Below, piece after piece: positions 17,398 through 25,777 of a DNA stretch of 53,403 bases. The notes beneath the pieces were generated by a model that did no database searches, was not told where the DNA came from, and saw nothing but the letters and a program-made list of their open reading frames with translations. Both the position numbers and the translations under genes were made by a program. Source of the stretch: Azospirillum griseum (GTDB lineage: Bacteria > Pseudomonadota > Alphaproteobacteria > Azospirillales > Azospirillaceae); contig NZ_RXMA01000030.1 of NCBI RefSeq assembly GCF_003966125.1, positions 1 through 53,403 on the forward strand, read 5' to 3'. Each line of letters starts with the position of its first letter. Position 1 is the stretch's first letter.

Positions 17398-18558
17398 TTA
17401 CGTGGCAAGATCGCGCATGACCGTGATGAGGTCGGATTTGCCTTCAAAGCCGATGCCGGGCAGATCGGGCATGACGATGTGACCGTGCTCCACCCGCACG
17501 CCGTCGGGGAAGCCGCCGAAGGGTTGGAACAGGTCCGGGTAGCTTTCGTTGCCGCCCAGCCCCAGACCGGCGGCGATGTTCAGCGACATCTGATGACCGC
17601 CGTGCGGGATGCAGCGGCTGGGCGACCATCCGGCGGTCTTCAACACCTCCAGCGTCCGTTGATACTCGCACAGGCCATAGGACAGGGCGCAATCGAACTG
17701 GAGCCAATCGCGATCCGGGCGCATGCCGCCGTAACGCAGCAGGTTGCGGGCGTCCTGATGGCTGAACAGATTTTCACCGGTGGCCATCGGTCCCGGATAG
17801 AACTCCGCCAGCGCGGCTTGCAGGGCGTAATCCAGCGGGTCGCCAACCTCCTCGTACCAGAAGAGCGGGTAGTCGCGCAGCATCTTGGCGTAGGCGATGC
17901 CCTGTTCCAGTGTCAGCCGCCCGTTGGCGTCCACGGCCAGTTGCGCCTTGCCGTCCAGCTCCGTCAGCACCGCTTCGATGCGCGGCTGGTCTTCGGCGAT
18001 GCCGTTGCCGATCTTCATCTTGACCACGGTGTAGCCGCGATCCAGGTAGCTGCGCATCTCGCCCCGCAGCGCGTCCAGCCCCTTTCCGGGGTAGTAATAG
18101 CCGCCGGCGGCGTAGACGAAGACCTTGGGGTTGGCCTCGCGGCCATGGCGTTTGGCCAGCAGGCGGAACAGCGGTTCCCCGGCGATCTTCGCCACCGCAT
18201 CCCACACCGCCATGTCGATGGTCCCGACGGCGACGGAGCGTTCGCCATGGCCGCCGGGCTTCTCGTTCTTCATCATCGCCGCCCAAATCCGGTCGGGATC
18301 CAGGTTGGTGCCGCTGTCGTCGAGCAGGCTGTCCGGCGCGGCCTCCAGAATGCGGGGGGCGAAACGCTCGCGGATCAAGCCGCCCTGGCCGTAGCGCCCG
18401 TTGGAGTTGAAGCCATAGCCGATGACCCGGCGGCCGTCGCGCACCACATCCGTCACCACGGCGACCAGCGACAGCGTCATCTTGGAAAAATCGATGTAGG
18501 CGTTGGCGATGGCCGAGGCGATCGGGGCGGTGGTTTCGCGGATCTCGACGATTCTCAT
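17398..18558 (-). CDS. tarD: D(-)-tartrate dehydratase (enolase superfamily)
   Basis: 386 residues from ATG 18558, preceded by AGGAGA. Dehydrates D-tartrate to oxaloacetate, Mg2+-dependent. The sequence closely follows, from memory, the characterised Bradyrhizobium enzyme: NAYIDFSKMT, YGFNSNGRYGQGGLIRERFA, NEKPGGHGERSVAVGTIDMA, VYAAGGYYYPGKG. The general-base lysine motif VVKMKIG, metal-ligand region AVDANGR, WYEEVGDPLDYALQ and catalytic-His segment CIPHGGHQMSLN are all present. Divergent from a LysR regulator 153 bases away, which is the usual arrangement for an inducible catabolic gene. No transporter is directly attached, though a TRAP system lies about 3 kb away. Confidence 0.92.
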   Translation of the reverse strand: MRIVEIRETTAPIASAIANAYIDFSKMTLSLVAVVTDVVRDGRRVIGYGFNSNGRYGQGGLIRERFAPRILEAAPDSLLDDSGTNLDPDRIWAAMMKNEKPGGHGERSVAVGTIDMAVWDAVAKIAGEPLFRLLAKRHGREANPKVFVYAAGGYYYPGKGLDALRGEMRSYLDRGYTVVKMKIGNGIAEDQPRIEAVLTELDGKAQLAVDANGRLTLEQGIAYAKMLRDYPLFWYEEVGDPLDYALQAALAEFYPGPMATGENLFSHQDARNLLRYGGMRPDRDWLQFDCALSYGLCEYQRTLEVLKTAGWSPSRCIPHGGHQMSLNIAAGLGLGGNESYPDLFQPFGGFPDGVRVEHGHIVMPDLPGIGFEGKSDLITVMRDLAT

Positions 18559-18711
18559 GGGGCATCTCCTGTTTGGGGCCGCTGCGGCTTCGTTGTCCGG
18601 TCGGCTTGACGTATAAGCGGCGGGGCGGCGGCGGCCCAATGCCAAGACCGTGGTTCGTCATGCAGGATCGGCATCACCAATGACGTGGAACTGGGGCGGG
18701 TTTGTGCAGGG

Positions 18712-19626
18712 ATGGATCTGAACTGGCTGGATGATTTTCTGGCGCTGGCCGAACACAAGACGTTCGCGCGGGCGGCGGAAACCCGCAACGTGACCCAACC
18801 GGCCTTCAGCCGCCGCATCCAGGCGTTGGAGGAGTGGATGGGAACGCGCCTGTTCGCCCGCTCCCCGCAGGGAACCACGCTGACGCCCGCCGGTGATTTC
18901 CTGCGCGCCCATGCGGAGGATGTGTCCCGCCGCGTCCATCGCCTGCGCCAGGACACCCGCGCGGTGGCCGGGCGGGAGGCGTCGGCCATCACCATCGCCG
19001 CCACCCACGCCTTGTCCTTTGTCTTCTTTCCCGATTGGATCCGGGGGCACGCGCGCTTTGCCAGCCTCGGCCCGCTCAACCTGATTTCCGACACGATGGA
19101 GGCGTGCGAACAGTTGATGGCGCGCGGCGCGGCGGATTTCCTGTTGTGCCACAGCCACCGCGACGCCATGCCCCGGCTGGACACGCGCCATTTCATCAGC
19201 GCCATCGTTGGCCAGGACGCGTTGGTGCCGCTTTGCGCCCCGCTGGCGGATGGTAGCCCGCGCTGGCCGCTGCCCGGCGATCCGTCGGCGCCGCCGCGCC
19301 TGCTGTCCTACCGCCCGCAATCGGCGCTGGGCCGCATCGTCGCCGCCACCTTGGGACGCAACGGCCTGACCCTGACGGCGCACAACGCGCTGACGGCGCA
19401 GTTGGCGGCCACGCTGTTGACCATGGCGCGCCAGGGCGATGGGGTGGCGTGGTTGCCCAGAACCCTGGCCGAGGATGATCTGACCGCCGGGCGTCTGGTG
19501 GAGGCCGGGGACGGGCGTTTCACCATCGGGGTCGAAATCCACCTGATCCGCCCGCGCCATCGCCAATCACCGACCGTTGAAGCCTTTTGGGCCGCCGTGA
19601 CCGCTGGCGAACACCGCGACCAATAG
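18712..19626 (+). CDS. LysR-family transcriptional regulator, divergent from tarD
   Basis: 304 residues, start MDLNWLDDFLALAEHKTF at 18712 with GCAGG upstream. N-terminal winged helix-turn-helix (FARAAETRNVTQPAFSRRI, then GTRLFARSP) and a C-terminal effector-binding domain of normal length. It shares a 153-base intergenic region with tarD, so it probably controls tartrate use. That region has a CGTCAT/ATGACG inverted pair (18656-18661 and 18680-18685), which could be part of its site; this is weak evidence. Confidence 0.88.
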   Translation: MDLNWLDDFLALAEHKTFARAAETRNVTQPAFSRRIQALEEWMGTRLFARSPQGTTLTPAGDFLRAHAEDVSRRVHRLRQDTRAVAGREASAITIAATHALSFVFFPDWIRGHARFASLGPLNLISDTMEACEQLMARGAADFLLCHSHRDAMPRLDTRHFISAIVGQDALVPLCAPLADGSPRWPLPGDPSAPPRLLSYRPQSALGRIVAATLGRNGLTLTAHNALTAQLAATLLTMARQGDGVAWLPRTLAEDDLTAGRLVEAGDGRFTIGVEIHLIRPRHRQSPTVEAFWAAVTAGEHRDQ

Positions 19627-19715
19627 GATTTGCGAGAAAATTTTGTGATATAATTATTATACACAAGTAAGATAACAATATCTCTGTCCGGTGAATCTGG
19701 ATTGGAGATCATGTC
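19627..19715 (+). promoter_or_regulatory. AT-rich leader of the GGDEF-EAL gene
   Basis: An unusually A+T-rich stretch for this genome, with TATAAT at 19649-19654 inside the palindrome ATAATTAT. It probably holds the promoter, but I see no convincing -35 at standard spacing. GGAG (19704-19707) is the ribosome site for ATG 19716. Confidence 0.35.
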
Positions 19716-21554
19716 ATGTCCCATGCCCCACAGCGCCATGCCGGGGATCCGTCTGTCAGCTCCCCGAGCCTGCGCGCGCCCGCGTCGGGCGGCAGCCCTG
19801 CGCAGGTGCTGCGGCTGGTTCTGGACAACATGGCCGAAGGGGTGTGCGTCGCCGATCTTGACGGGCGGATCATCACCGCCAACCCGGCGGCGGAGGCGGT
19901 GTTCGGCCCGCTGCACGGCGTGGCCTTTGACGAACGCTTTGGCCCGTCCTTTCGCCTGGACGATCAGATCACGCCGTGCCCGCCCGCCTTGCGCCCGATG
20001 ACCCGCGCCATCCGGGGCGACAGCATCGAGCGGCAAAGCCTGTTCCTGGACCGGGGGGCGGAGGGGACGGAGGAAGAGGGGGCGCGGCCCGGTGCCTGGA
20101 TCCGCGTCAACGCCCGCCCGCTGCTGGAAACCAATGGCCGGATCGTTGGCGGTGTTCTGGTTTTCCGCGACATCACCCACATCAAGGCCACCGAAGACCG
20201 CATGGCCTATCTGGCGCAGTTCGACGCCTTGACCGGCCTGCCCAACCGCTTCCAGTTCCGCCAGCGGCTGGAGCGCGCGATCACGGCGGCGCGCGGGGCC
20301 GGGCGTCGGCTGGCGGTGCTGTTCCTGGATTTCGACCGCTTCAAGGAGATCAACGACAGCCTTGGCCACGAGTTGGGCGACGATCTGTTGGTCGCCATCG
20401 CCCGCCGCATCCGCGACGCCCTGCCGCCCTCTGTTTTCGTGGCGCGCTTTGGCGGAGACGAGTTCACCGCCTTGATCGAGGATCCGGGGGAGCGGGAGGA
20501 GCTGGCGGTGTTGGCCGCGCGGGTGCAGCGGGCGTTGGCCGACCCCTTTCCGCTGGCGGGCGACAGCTACAGCCTGTCGGCCAGTGTTGGGGGCGTGCTG
20601 TTTCCCGACGACGCCGACGCCATCGACGATCTGTTGCGCAAAGCCGACATGGCGATGCAGCACGCCAAGGAGCAGGGCCGCAACGCCCTGCAATTCTACG
20701 ACGCGGCGATGACGGCGGCGGCGGCGGAGCGGTTGGCGATGAAGGCGCAGTTGGCCCAGGCGTTGGAGCGCGGCCAGTTCTTTTTGCATTATCAGCCGTT
20801 GGTGGAGGCCGGATCAGGCCGCCCGGTGGGGGTGGAGGCGCTGTTGCGCTGGCGCAGCGAGGCGTTCGGCCTCGTTTCCCCCGCCACCTTCATTCCCTTG
20901 ACCGAGGAAAGTGGGCTGATCGTGGCGATTGGCCGCTGGGTGCTGGACACCGCCTGCCGTCAGGCCCGCGCCTGGGAGTTGGCCGGGCAGCCGCCGATCG
21001 AGATCGCCGTCAACCTGTCTCCCCGCCAACTGCGCGACCCGGAGCTGGTCGAGCATGTGCGCGGGGTGCTGGACCGCAGCGGCCTGGATCCCTCCCGTCT
21101 GGTGCTGGAAATCACCGAAGGGCTGCTGATCGAGGACATGGCGCTGAGCCGCCGGGTTTTGGCGTCGCTGAAGCGGTTGGGCATCCGGCTGGCGCTGGAC
21201 GATTTCGGCACCGGCTATTCCAGCCTCAGCTACCTCAACAGCCTGCCGTTCGACATCCTGAAGATGGATGGCTCCTTCACCCGCAACCTCACCGATGGGC
21301 AGGCATCCAACACCGGCGGGCAGGCCATCGCGCGGGCGATCATCGCCTTGGGGCAGAGCCTGAACATGCTGCTGGTGGCCGAAGGGGTGGAAACCGCCGA
21401 ACAGCACGCGTGGCTGACCCGCAACGGCTGCGATCTGGTCCAGGGCTATCATTTCGGCCGTCCGGCGGCGGCGGACGATGTGACCGGGGTCCTGCAAGGT
21501 CTGGCGCTCGCCCACAGCGCGCGCCAGATCGGGCAGAGCGATTTTGTGATCTGA
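19716..21554 (+). CDS. PAS-GGDEF-EAL c-di-GMP turnover protein
   Basis: 612 residues, cytoplasmic, no membrane helices. PAS domain ~30-160 (VLRLVLDNMAEGVCVADLDG; closing VLVFRDITHIKA). The diguanylate cyclase domain has intact GGDEF at 246-250 after VFVARF. The phosphodiesterase domain has EAL at 374-376 (VEALLRW), NLSPRQL, EITEGLL and DDFGTGYSSLSYL. Both catalytic signatures are intact, so either or both activities are possible. The gene stands alone between LysR and the convergent TRAP genes. A c-di-GMP receptor (PilZ chemoreceptor at 34385) is in the same window, although no direct link is shown. Confidence 0.93.
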   Translation: MSHAPQRHAGDPSVSSPSLRAPASGGSPAQVLRLVLDNMAEGVCVADLDGRIITANPAAEAVFGPLHGVAFDERFGPSFRLDDQITPCPPALRPMTRAIRGDSIERQSLFLDRGAEGTEEEGARPGAWIRVNARPLLETNGRIVGGVLVFRDITHIKATEDRMAYLAQFDALTGLPNRFQFRQRLERAITAARGAGRRLAVLFLDFDRFKEINDSLGHELGDDLLVAIARRIRDALPPSVFVARFGGDEFTALIEDPGEREELAVLAARVQRALADPFPLAGDSYSLSASVGGVLFPDDADAIDDLLRKADMAMQHAKEQGRNALQFYDAAMTAAAAERLAMKAQLAQALERGQFFLHYQPLVEAGSGRPVGVEALLRWRSEAFGLVSPATFIPLTEESGLIVAIGRWVLDTACRQARAWELAGQPPIEIAVNLSPRQLRDPELVEHVRGVLDRSGLDPSRLVLEITEGLLIEDMALSRRVLASLKRLGIRLALDDFGTGYSSLSYLNSLPFDILKMDGSFTRNLTDGQASNTGGQAIARAIIALGQSLNMLLVAEGVETAEQHAWLTRNGCDLVQGYHFGRPAAADDVTGVLQGLALAHSARQIGQSDFVI

Positions 21555-21563
21555 ACGGGAAGG

Positions 21564-21591
21564 GCGACGGCGGCCGGAAAGCCGCCGTCGC
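21564..21591. terminator. Bidirectional hairpin between GGDEF-EAL gene and dctM
   Basis: Perfect 11-base stem GCGACGGCGGC (21564-21574) and GCCGCCGTCGC (21581-21591), loop CGGAAA, between two convergent stop codons. There is no long T run on either side, so it may act with weak tails or mainly block read-through. Confidence 0.65.
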
Positions 21592-21599
21592 TGCAACTC

Positions 21600-22880
21600 T
21601 CACCCGGCGAACCAGCGGGCCGGAACGGTGACAAGCGATGGGAACAGCACCAGCAGGGCCAACACGATCAGTTGCGCCACCATGAAGGGCCAGACGCCCC
21701 GGATGACGCTGCCCATGCTGAGTTTCCCCACCCCGGCGACGACGTTCAGCACCGTGCCGACCGGCGGGGTGATGAGGCCGATGGCGTTGTTGATGATGAA
21801 CAGCACGCCGAAATAGACCGGATCGATTCCGGCCTGCTTGATGACCGGCATCAGAACCGGGGTCAGGATCAGGATGGTCGGGGCCATGTCCATCGCTGTT
21901 CCCACCACCACGACCAGCAGCATGATGACCGCCATCAACAGGGTGGGGTTGTCCATGAAGGGCGACAGCAGCGCGCCGACCTGGGCGGGCAGGTTGGCGA
22001 TGGTGATCATCCAGGCCGACACCATCGCGGCGGCGACCAGGAACATCACCACGGCGGTGGTGGTGGCGGCTGACGCGAACAGATCGTACAGCTGGGCGGG
22101 TTTCAGCTCGCGGTAGACCACCATGGCGACGAACAGCGAATAGACCGCCGCGACGACCGCCGCCTCCGTCGGGGTGAAGACACCGAACTTCAGGCCGAAA
22201 ATGATGATCCCCGGCAGCATCAGCGCCCAAAAGCCGTCGCGCAGCGCGGCCAACAGCTCCGCCGCCGTGGCGCGGGGGGGAGGGGTCAAATCCTCCTTGC
22301 GCACCGACAGCCACCAGGCGGCGACCAGCGCCAGCCCCAGCATCAGGCCCGGCATGATCCCGGCCAGGAACAGCTTGGTGATCGACACGTTGGCGATGAC
22401 GCCGAAGATGATGAAACCGATGCTGGGCGGGATGATCGGCGCGATGATGCCCGCCGCCGCGATCAGGCCGCCAGAGCGGGCGGGGTCATGCCCGGCGGCC
22501 GTCATCATCGGCATCAGCAGGGCTGTCAGCGCGGCGGCGTCGGCCACCGCCGAGCCGGAGAGGCTGGCCATGATGCAGGCGGCCAGAATGGCGACATAGC
22601 CCAGACCGCCCCGGATGTGGCCGACCATCGCCATGGCGACGGCGACGATCCGCTTGGACAGGCCCCCGGCGTTCATCACCTCGCCCGCCAGCATGAAGAA
22701 GGGCACGGCGACCAGCGGGAAGCTGTCGGCCCCGTTGATGACGTTCTGGGCGACGATCTGCGCGTCGAAAGCGTCGAGATGGGCCATCAGGGCCACGCCG
22801 CACAGCAGCAACGCAAAGGCGATCGGCATGCCAATCGCCATGGCCCCCAGCAGGGAACCGAGAAACACGGTGACGATCAT
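21600..22880 (-). CDS. dctM: TRAP transporter large membrane subunit DctM
   Basis: 426 residues, start MIVTVFLGSLLGAMAIGMPI at 22880. About a dozen membrane helices, with typical family blocks: FPLVAVPFFMLAGEVMNAGG, ASLSGSAVADAAAL, IIPPSIGFIIFG, and near the C-terminus NNAIGLITPPVGTVLNVV. This is the sodium-driven transport subunit. It lies 68 bases after dctQ, last in the operon dctP-aldolase-dctQ-dctM. The frame is open further upstream, but the chosen ATG gives the family's usual length. Confidence 0.94.
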   Translation of the reverse strand: MIVTVFLGSLLGAMAIGMPIAFALLLCGVALMAHLDAFDAQIVAQNVINGADSFPLVAVPFFMLAGEVMNAGGLSKRIVAVAMAMVGHIRGGLGYVAILAACIMASLSGSAVADAAALTALLMPMMTAAGHDPARSGGLIAAAGIIAPIIPPSIGFIIFGVIANVSITKLFLAGIMPGLMLGLALVAAWWLSVRKEDLTPPPRATAAELLAALRDGFWALMLPGIIIFGLKFGVFTPTEAAVVAAVYSLFVAMVVYRELKPAQLYDLFASAATTTAVVMFLVAAAMVSAWMITIANLPAQVGALLSPFMDNPTLLMAVIMLLVVVVGTAMDMAPTILILTPVLMPVIKQAGIDPVYFGVLFIINNAIGLITPPVGTVLNVVAGVGKLSMGSVIRGVWPFMVAQLIVLALLVLFPSLVTVPARWFAG

Positions 22881-22948
22881 CGGGTGCGTCCTTGGTCGGC
22901 GCGGCGTTGACAGAAGACAGGGCAGCGGAAGACAGGAGATATGAAACC

Positions 22949-23482
22949 TCAGCGTGGGGTGTGGGCGGTCTCCGCCGATTCCTCCGACTCCGTCACCATG
23001 ATGAGTTGCGCGTCGCTCATCCGGCCCGTGACCGCGCGGACCAGATTGGTCAGCAGGATCACCGACCCCAGCACCCCGAACAGCACGCCGGAGCCATAGA
23101 AAATGCCCATCGACAGGCCGGTCGCCGGGGACGCCACGTCGAGGTTGATGAGCGTCTGCTCCCAACTGCCGCTCAACAGCAGTCCGGTGGCGTAGATCAT
23201 CAGGAGATGGCTGACGACGAAGCAGGCCAGACGCCCGGCGCGCGGCAGGGCCGCCACCAGGCTGTCCATGCCCAAATGGCCGTTGCGGTGCAGCGCCACC
23301 ACCGCGCCCATGAAGGTCATCCACACGAACAGCAGCCGGGTCAGCTCCTCCGACACCGTGATGCCGCTGTTGTAGCCATAGCGCAGCACGACGTTGCCGA
23401 AGACCAGGACCAGCATGATCGCCAGACACAGCACCATCAGGAATTTCAGGACCGCGACGTAGCCTTCGATCACCCGCGCCAT
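22949..23482 (-). CDS. dctQ: TRAP transporter small membrane subunit DctQ
   Basis: 177 residues with four hydrophobic helices (near 10-35, 48-65, 88-105, 130-150) and the family motif VSEELTRLLFVWMTFMGAV. It pairs with DctM to form the membrane complex. It sits 44 bases downstream of the aldolase-family gene. The C-terminal tail (ESEESAETAHTPR) is hydrophilic and not conserved-looking. Confidence 0.9.
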   Translation of the reverse strand: MARVIEGYVAVLKFLMVLCLAIMLVLVFGNVVLRYGYNSGITVSEELTRLLFVWMTFMGAVVALHRNGHLGMDSLVAALPRAGRLACFVVSHLLMIYATGLLLSGSWEQTLINLDVASPATGLSMGIFYGSGVLFGVLGSVILLTNLVRAVTGRMSDAQLIMVTESEESAETAHTPR

Positions 23483-23526
23483 GGCGTTTCCTCCCTTGGG
23501 CGTTGTTGTTGGATCCGCAGCGCCCG

Positions 23527-24471
23527 TTACCGGCGCGGGCCGGGCAGAGCGGCGATGCGGGCGCGGAACTGGTCGGTTCCGACCATCACCTTGTCCAGAA
23601 CGGCGTCGAGCGCCCAGAAGCGTTCGCGCACGTCGTAATCGATCACCCGGCAGCGGATGGAGTCAAAGGTGCCGAGCCGCTGGTGGACGATCTTCGCCAG
23701 GGCCGGATAGCCCAACCCTTCCGTCACCGCCGCCAGCACCAGGAAGGTCGCCAGCTCGTCGCACAGGGCCGGATGATCCGCCCCCTCCAGCCGCATCCAG
23801 CGGTACAGGTCGGGGTGGATGTTGGTGAACACGCCGGTGAAGCCCGGCGACCCCGCCCGCATGGCGTCGCGGGCAATCGCCGCGTTGGCGTTGATGACGG
23901 CCAGACCGCTGCCCTGCGCCATCGCCACCCGCCGCGTCACCGTCGGCAGATCGCAACTGACGTCCTTCAGCAGGGTGAAGCGCCCGACCTCCAGGCAATA
24001 ACGGAACTCGCTGTCGGACAGCAGCCGCCGGTAGGGGGCCGGGCATTCGTACAGCCCGAGCGGCAGATCGGCGGGCAGCCGGGCCAGCAGATGGTCAAGC
24101 GTGCGGCGGAACACCACCTCCCCCTCATTCTTCGGGTCGAGGTGGTTCGTGACCAGCACCAGGGCGTCGCAGCCGGTGGCGGCCATCGCCGTCAACTCCT
24201 CGACCTGCGCGTCGAGGTCGTCGCTGATGTGGCCGGAGACGACCACCGGCACCCGCCCGTTGACGGTGGCGATCACCGACCGGGCGAGCGCCACGCGTTC
24301 GTCCAGCGACAGGAATTGCATTTCGCTGGATTGGCAGACGGCGAACAGGGCGTCGGCCCCGTTGGCGATGTACCACTCGGTCAGCCGCGCCAGACCCGCC
24401 GGGTCGATGTCTCCGGCCTCGGTGAAGGGGGTGAGCATCACCGGGATGATGCCTTCGATGCGTTGGGCCAT
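23527..24471 (-). CDS. Dihydrodipicolinate synthase/N-acetylneuraminate lyase family protein with altered substrate loop
   Basis: 314 residues, a full TIM barrel. The Schiff-base lysine is in FTLLKDVSCDL (~168) and the catalytic tyrosine region reads LGLYECPAPYRR. The opening IPVMLTPFTEAGDID is standard. The loop that in DHDPS and sialate lyase reads G-T/S-T-G-E is here AVCQSSEMQFLSLDE, so it is not a housekeeping DapA. Placed between dctP and dctQ with a LacI regulator opposite, it is more likely a lyase or aldolase acting on the sugar acid or keto acid the TRAP system imports. I do not know the substrate. Confidence 0.85.
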   Translation of the reverse strand: MAQRIEGIIPVMLTPFTEAGDIDPAGLARLTEWYIANGADALFAVCQSSEMQFLSLDERVALARSVIATVNGRVPVVVSGHISDDLDAQVEELTAMAATGCDALVLVTNHLDPKNEGEVVFRRTLDHLLARLPADLPLGLYECPAPYRRLLSDSEFRYCLEVGRFTLLKDVSCDLPTVTRRVAMAQGSGLAVINANAAIARDAMRAGSPGFTGVFTNIHPDLYRWMRLEGADHPALCDELATFLVLAAVTEGLGYPALAKIVHQRLGTFDSIRCRVIDYDVRERFWALDAVLDKVMVGTDQFRARIAALPGPRR

Positions 24472-24512
24472 GGTCGGCTGAATCCGTGTGTTGGGATGGG
24501 GGATGGGAACGA

Positions 24513-25535
24513 TCAGCGGGCCGCGCGGGCCTTGGCGATCTCGGCCTTGGCCTGGGCCATCAGCGCGGGATCGACCTTTTGCGAAAAGCTGTCGATGACC
24601 GGTTGGATTTTGGCGCGGAACTTCTCGATTTCCGCCGGGGCGAGCGTGGTCACGGTCATGCCGCGCGCCTTCAGCTCCTCCACCGCCTTGCCGGCCTGTT
24701 CGCGCGACACGGCGCGTTCGTAATCGCGGGCCTCCTGCGCGGCCTCTTCGATCAGCTTGCGTTCGTCGGCGTTCAGCTTGGCCCAGAATTTGGCGCTGAC
24801 CAGCACGGCTTGCGGGTTGTACATGTGGTTGCTGAGGGTCAGGTACTTTTGAACCTCGTTCAGCTTGGCGGACAGAATGCTGGGGGCGGGGTTTTCCTGC
24901 CCGTCCACCGTCTTGGTTTCCAGCGCGGTGTAGACTTCCGGGAAGGGCAGCGGCACGGCGTTGGCCCCCAGCGCCTTGAACAGTTCGATGTAGATCGGCG
25001 ACTGGACGACGCGGATCTTCAGCCCGGCGATGTCATCGACCGTGGTGACGGCGCGGCGGCTGTTGGTCAACTGGCGGAATCCCAGCTCCCAATAGGCCAG
25101 ACCGACCAGCCCCTTGGGTTGCACGCGGTCGAGCAGGGCGCGGCCCACCGGCCCGTCCATCACCGCGTCGGCCTCCTTGGGCGTGTCGAACTGGAAGGGC
25201 AGATCGACCAGAACGAAATTCGGATCCAGGCTCGACAGCAGACCGGCGTTCAGCACCGTCATTTCCACGATGCCGCCCTGCAAGGCGGAGATCATCTGAA
25301 CGTCGCCGCCCAGCGCCCCGTTCGGGTGCAACTGGACCTTCATCTTGCCGCCGCTCTTGGCCGCCACGATCTCGGCGAATTTGCCCATGCCCAGGACCAG
25401 CGGCGAACCATCCGCCCCGGCGCTGGCCATCTTGAAGCTGTGCGTGCCGATTTCGGCGGCGTGGCCAACGTTGGCAACCAGCAGCGCGCCGACCGACAGC
25501 GCACCCGCGACCATGGCGGTCAGAGTCTTCCGCAT
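24513..25535 (-). CDS. dctP: TRAP transporter periplasmic receptor DctP
   Basis: 340 residues, ATG 25535 preceded by AGGAGGAACGCG, then a signal peptide (MRKTLTAMVAGALSVGALL to VGHA, ~27). The mature DctP fold has VQLHPNGALGGDVQMISALQ, DDIAGLKIRVVQSPIY and EVYTALETKTVDGQENP, including the usual ligand-binding arginine in KIRV. First gene of the TRAP operon. Two LacI-type operators lie 101 and 170 bases upstream. The ligand is unknown; neighbours suggest a sugar acid. Confidence 0.93.
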   Translation of the reverse strand: MRKTLTAMVAGALSVGALLVANVGHAAEIGTHSFKMASAGADGSPLVLGMGKFAEIVAAKSGGKMKVQLHPNGALGGDVQMISALQGGIVEMTVLNAGLLSSLDPNFVLVDLPFQFDTPKEADAVMDGPVGRALLDRVQPKGLVGLAYWELGFRQLTNSRRAVTTVDDIAGLKIRVVQSPIYIELFKALGANAVPLPFPEVYTALETKTVDGQENPAPSILSAKLNEVQKYLTLSNHMYNPQAVLVSAKFWAKLNADERKLIEEAAQEARDYERAVSREQAGKAVEELKARGMTVTTLAPAEIEKFRAKIQPVIDSFSQKVDPALMAQAKAEIAKARAAR

Positions 25536-25635
25536 CGCGTTCCTCCTGAATGGCCCGTGCCGGGCCTTGATGTTTCGGTTTGTGACGTACCGGGTTTGGG
25601 GATTGGCGGATGATCCGCTCATCCCTCATTGCAAA

Positions 25636-25651
25636 ATGTAAGCGCTTACAT
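25636..25651. promoter_or_regulatory. LacI-type operator O1
   Basis: Perfect 16-base palindrome ATGTAAGCGCTTACAT, with the central CG step and TGTAA/TTACA arms typical of LacI/GalR sites. It lies between divergent dctP and the LacI gene, 101 bases upstream of the dctP start, where it could block the dctP promoter. Confidence 0.85.
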
Positions 25652-25704
25652 ACCCCGCAATCCGGCTTCGCACAACAGGGAACTTGACGTCCATCGTCAC
25701 GCTC

Positions 25705-25718
25705 TGTAATCGCTTTCA
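25705..25718. promoter_or_regulatory. LacI-type operator O2 (imperfect)
   Basis: TGTAATCGCTTTCA matches the O1 core TGTAAGCGCTTACA at 12 of 14 positions. Its centre is 68 bases from O1, suitable for looping by a dimer of dimers, and 60 bases from the regulator's start, suggesting autoregulation. Confidence 0.65.
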
Positions 25719-25777
25719 CAGGTTGAAGCCGCAGGGCGCGGGGCTGGATTCGCGCGCAGACGCAAAGGATGGGGTTG

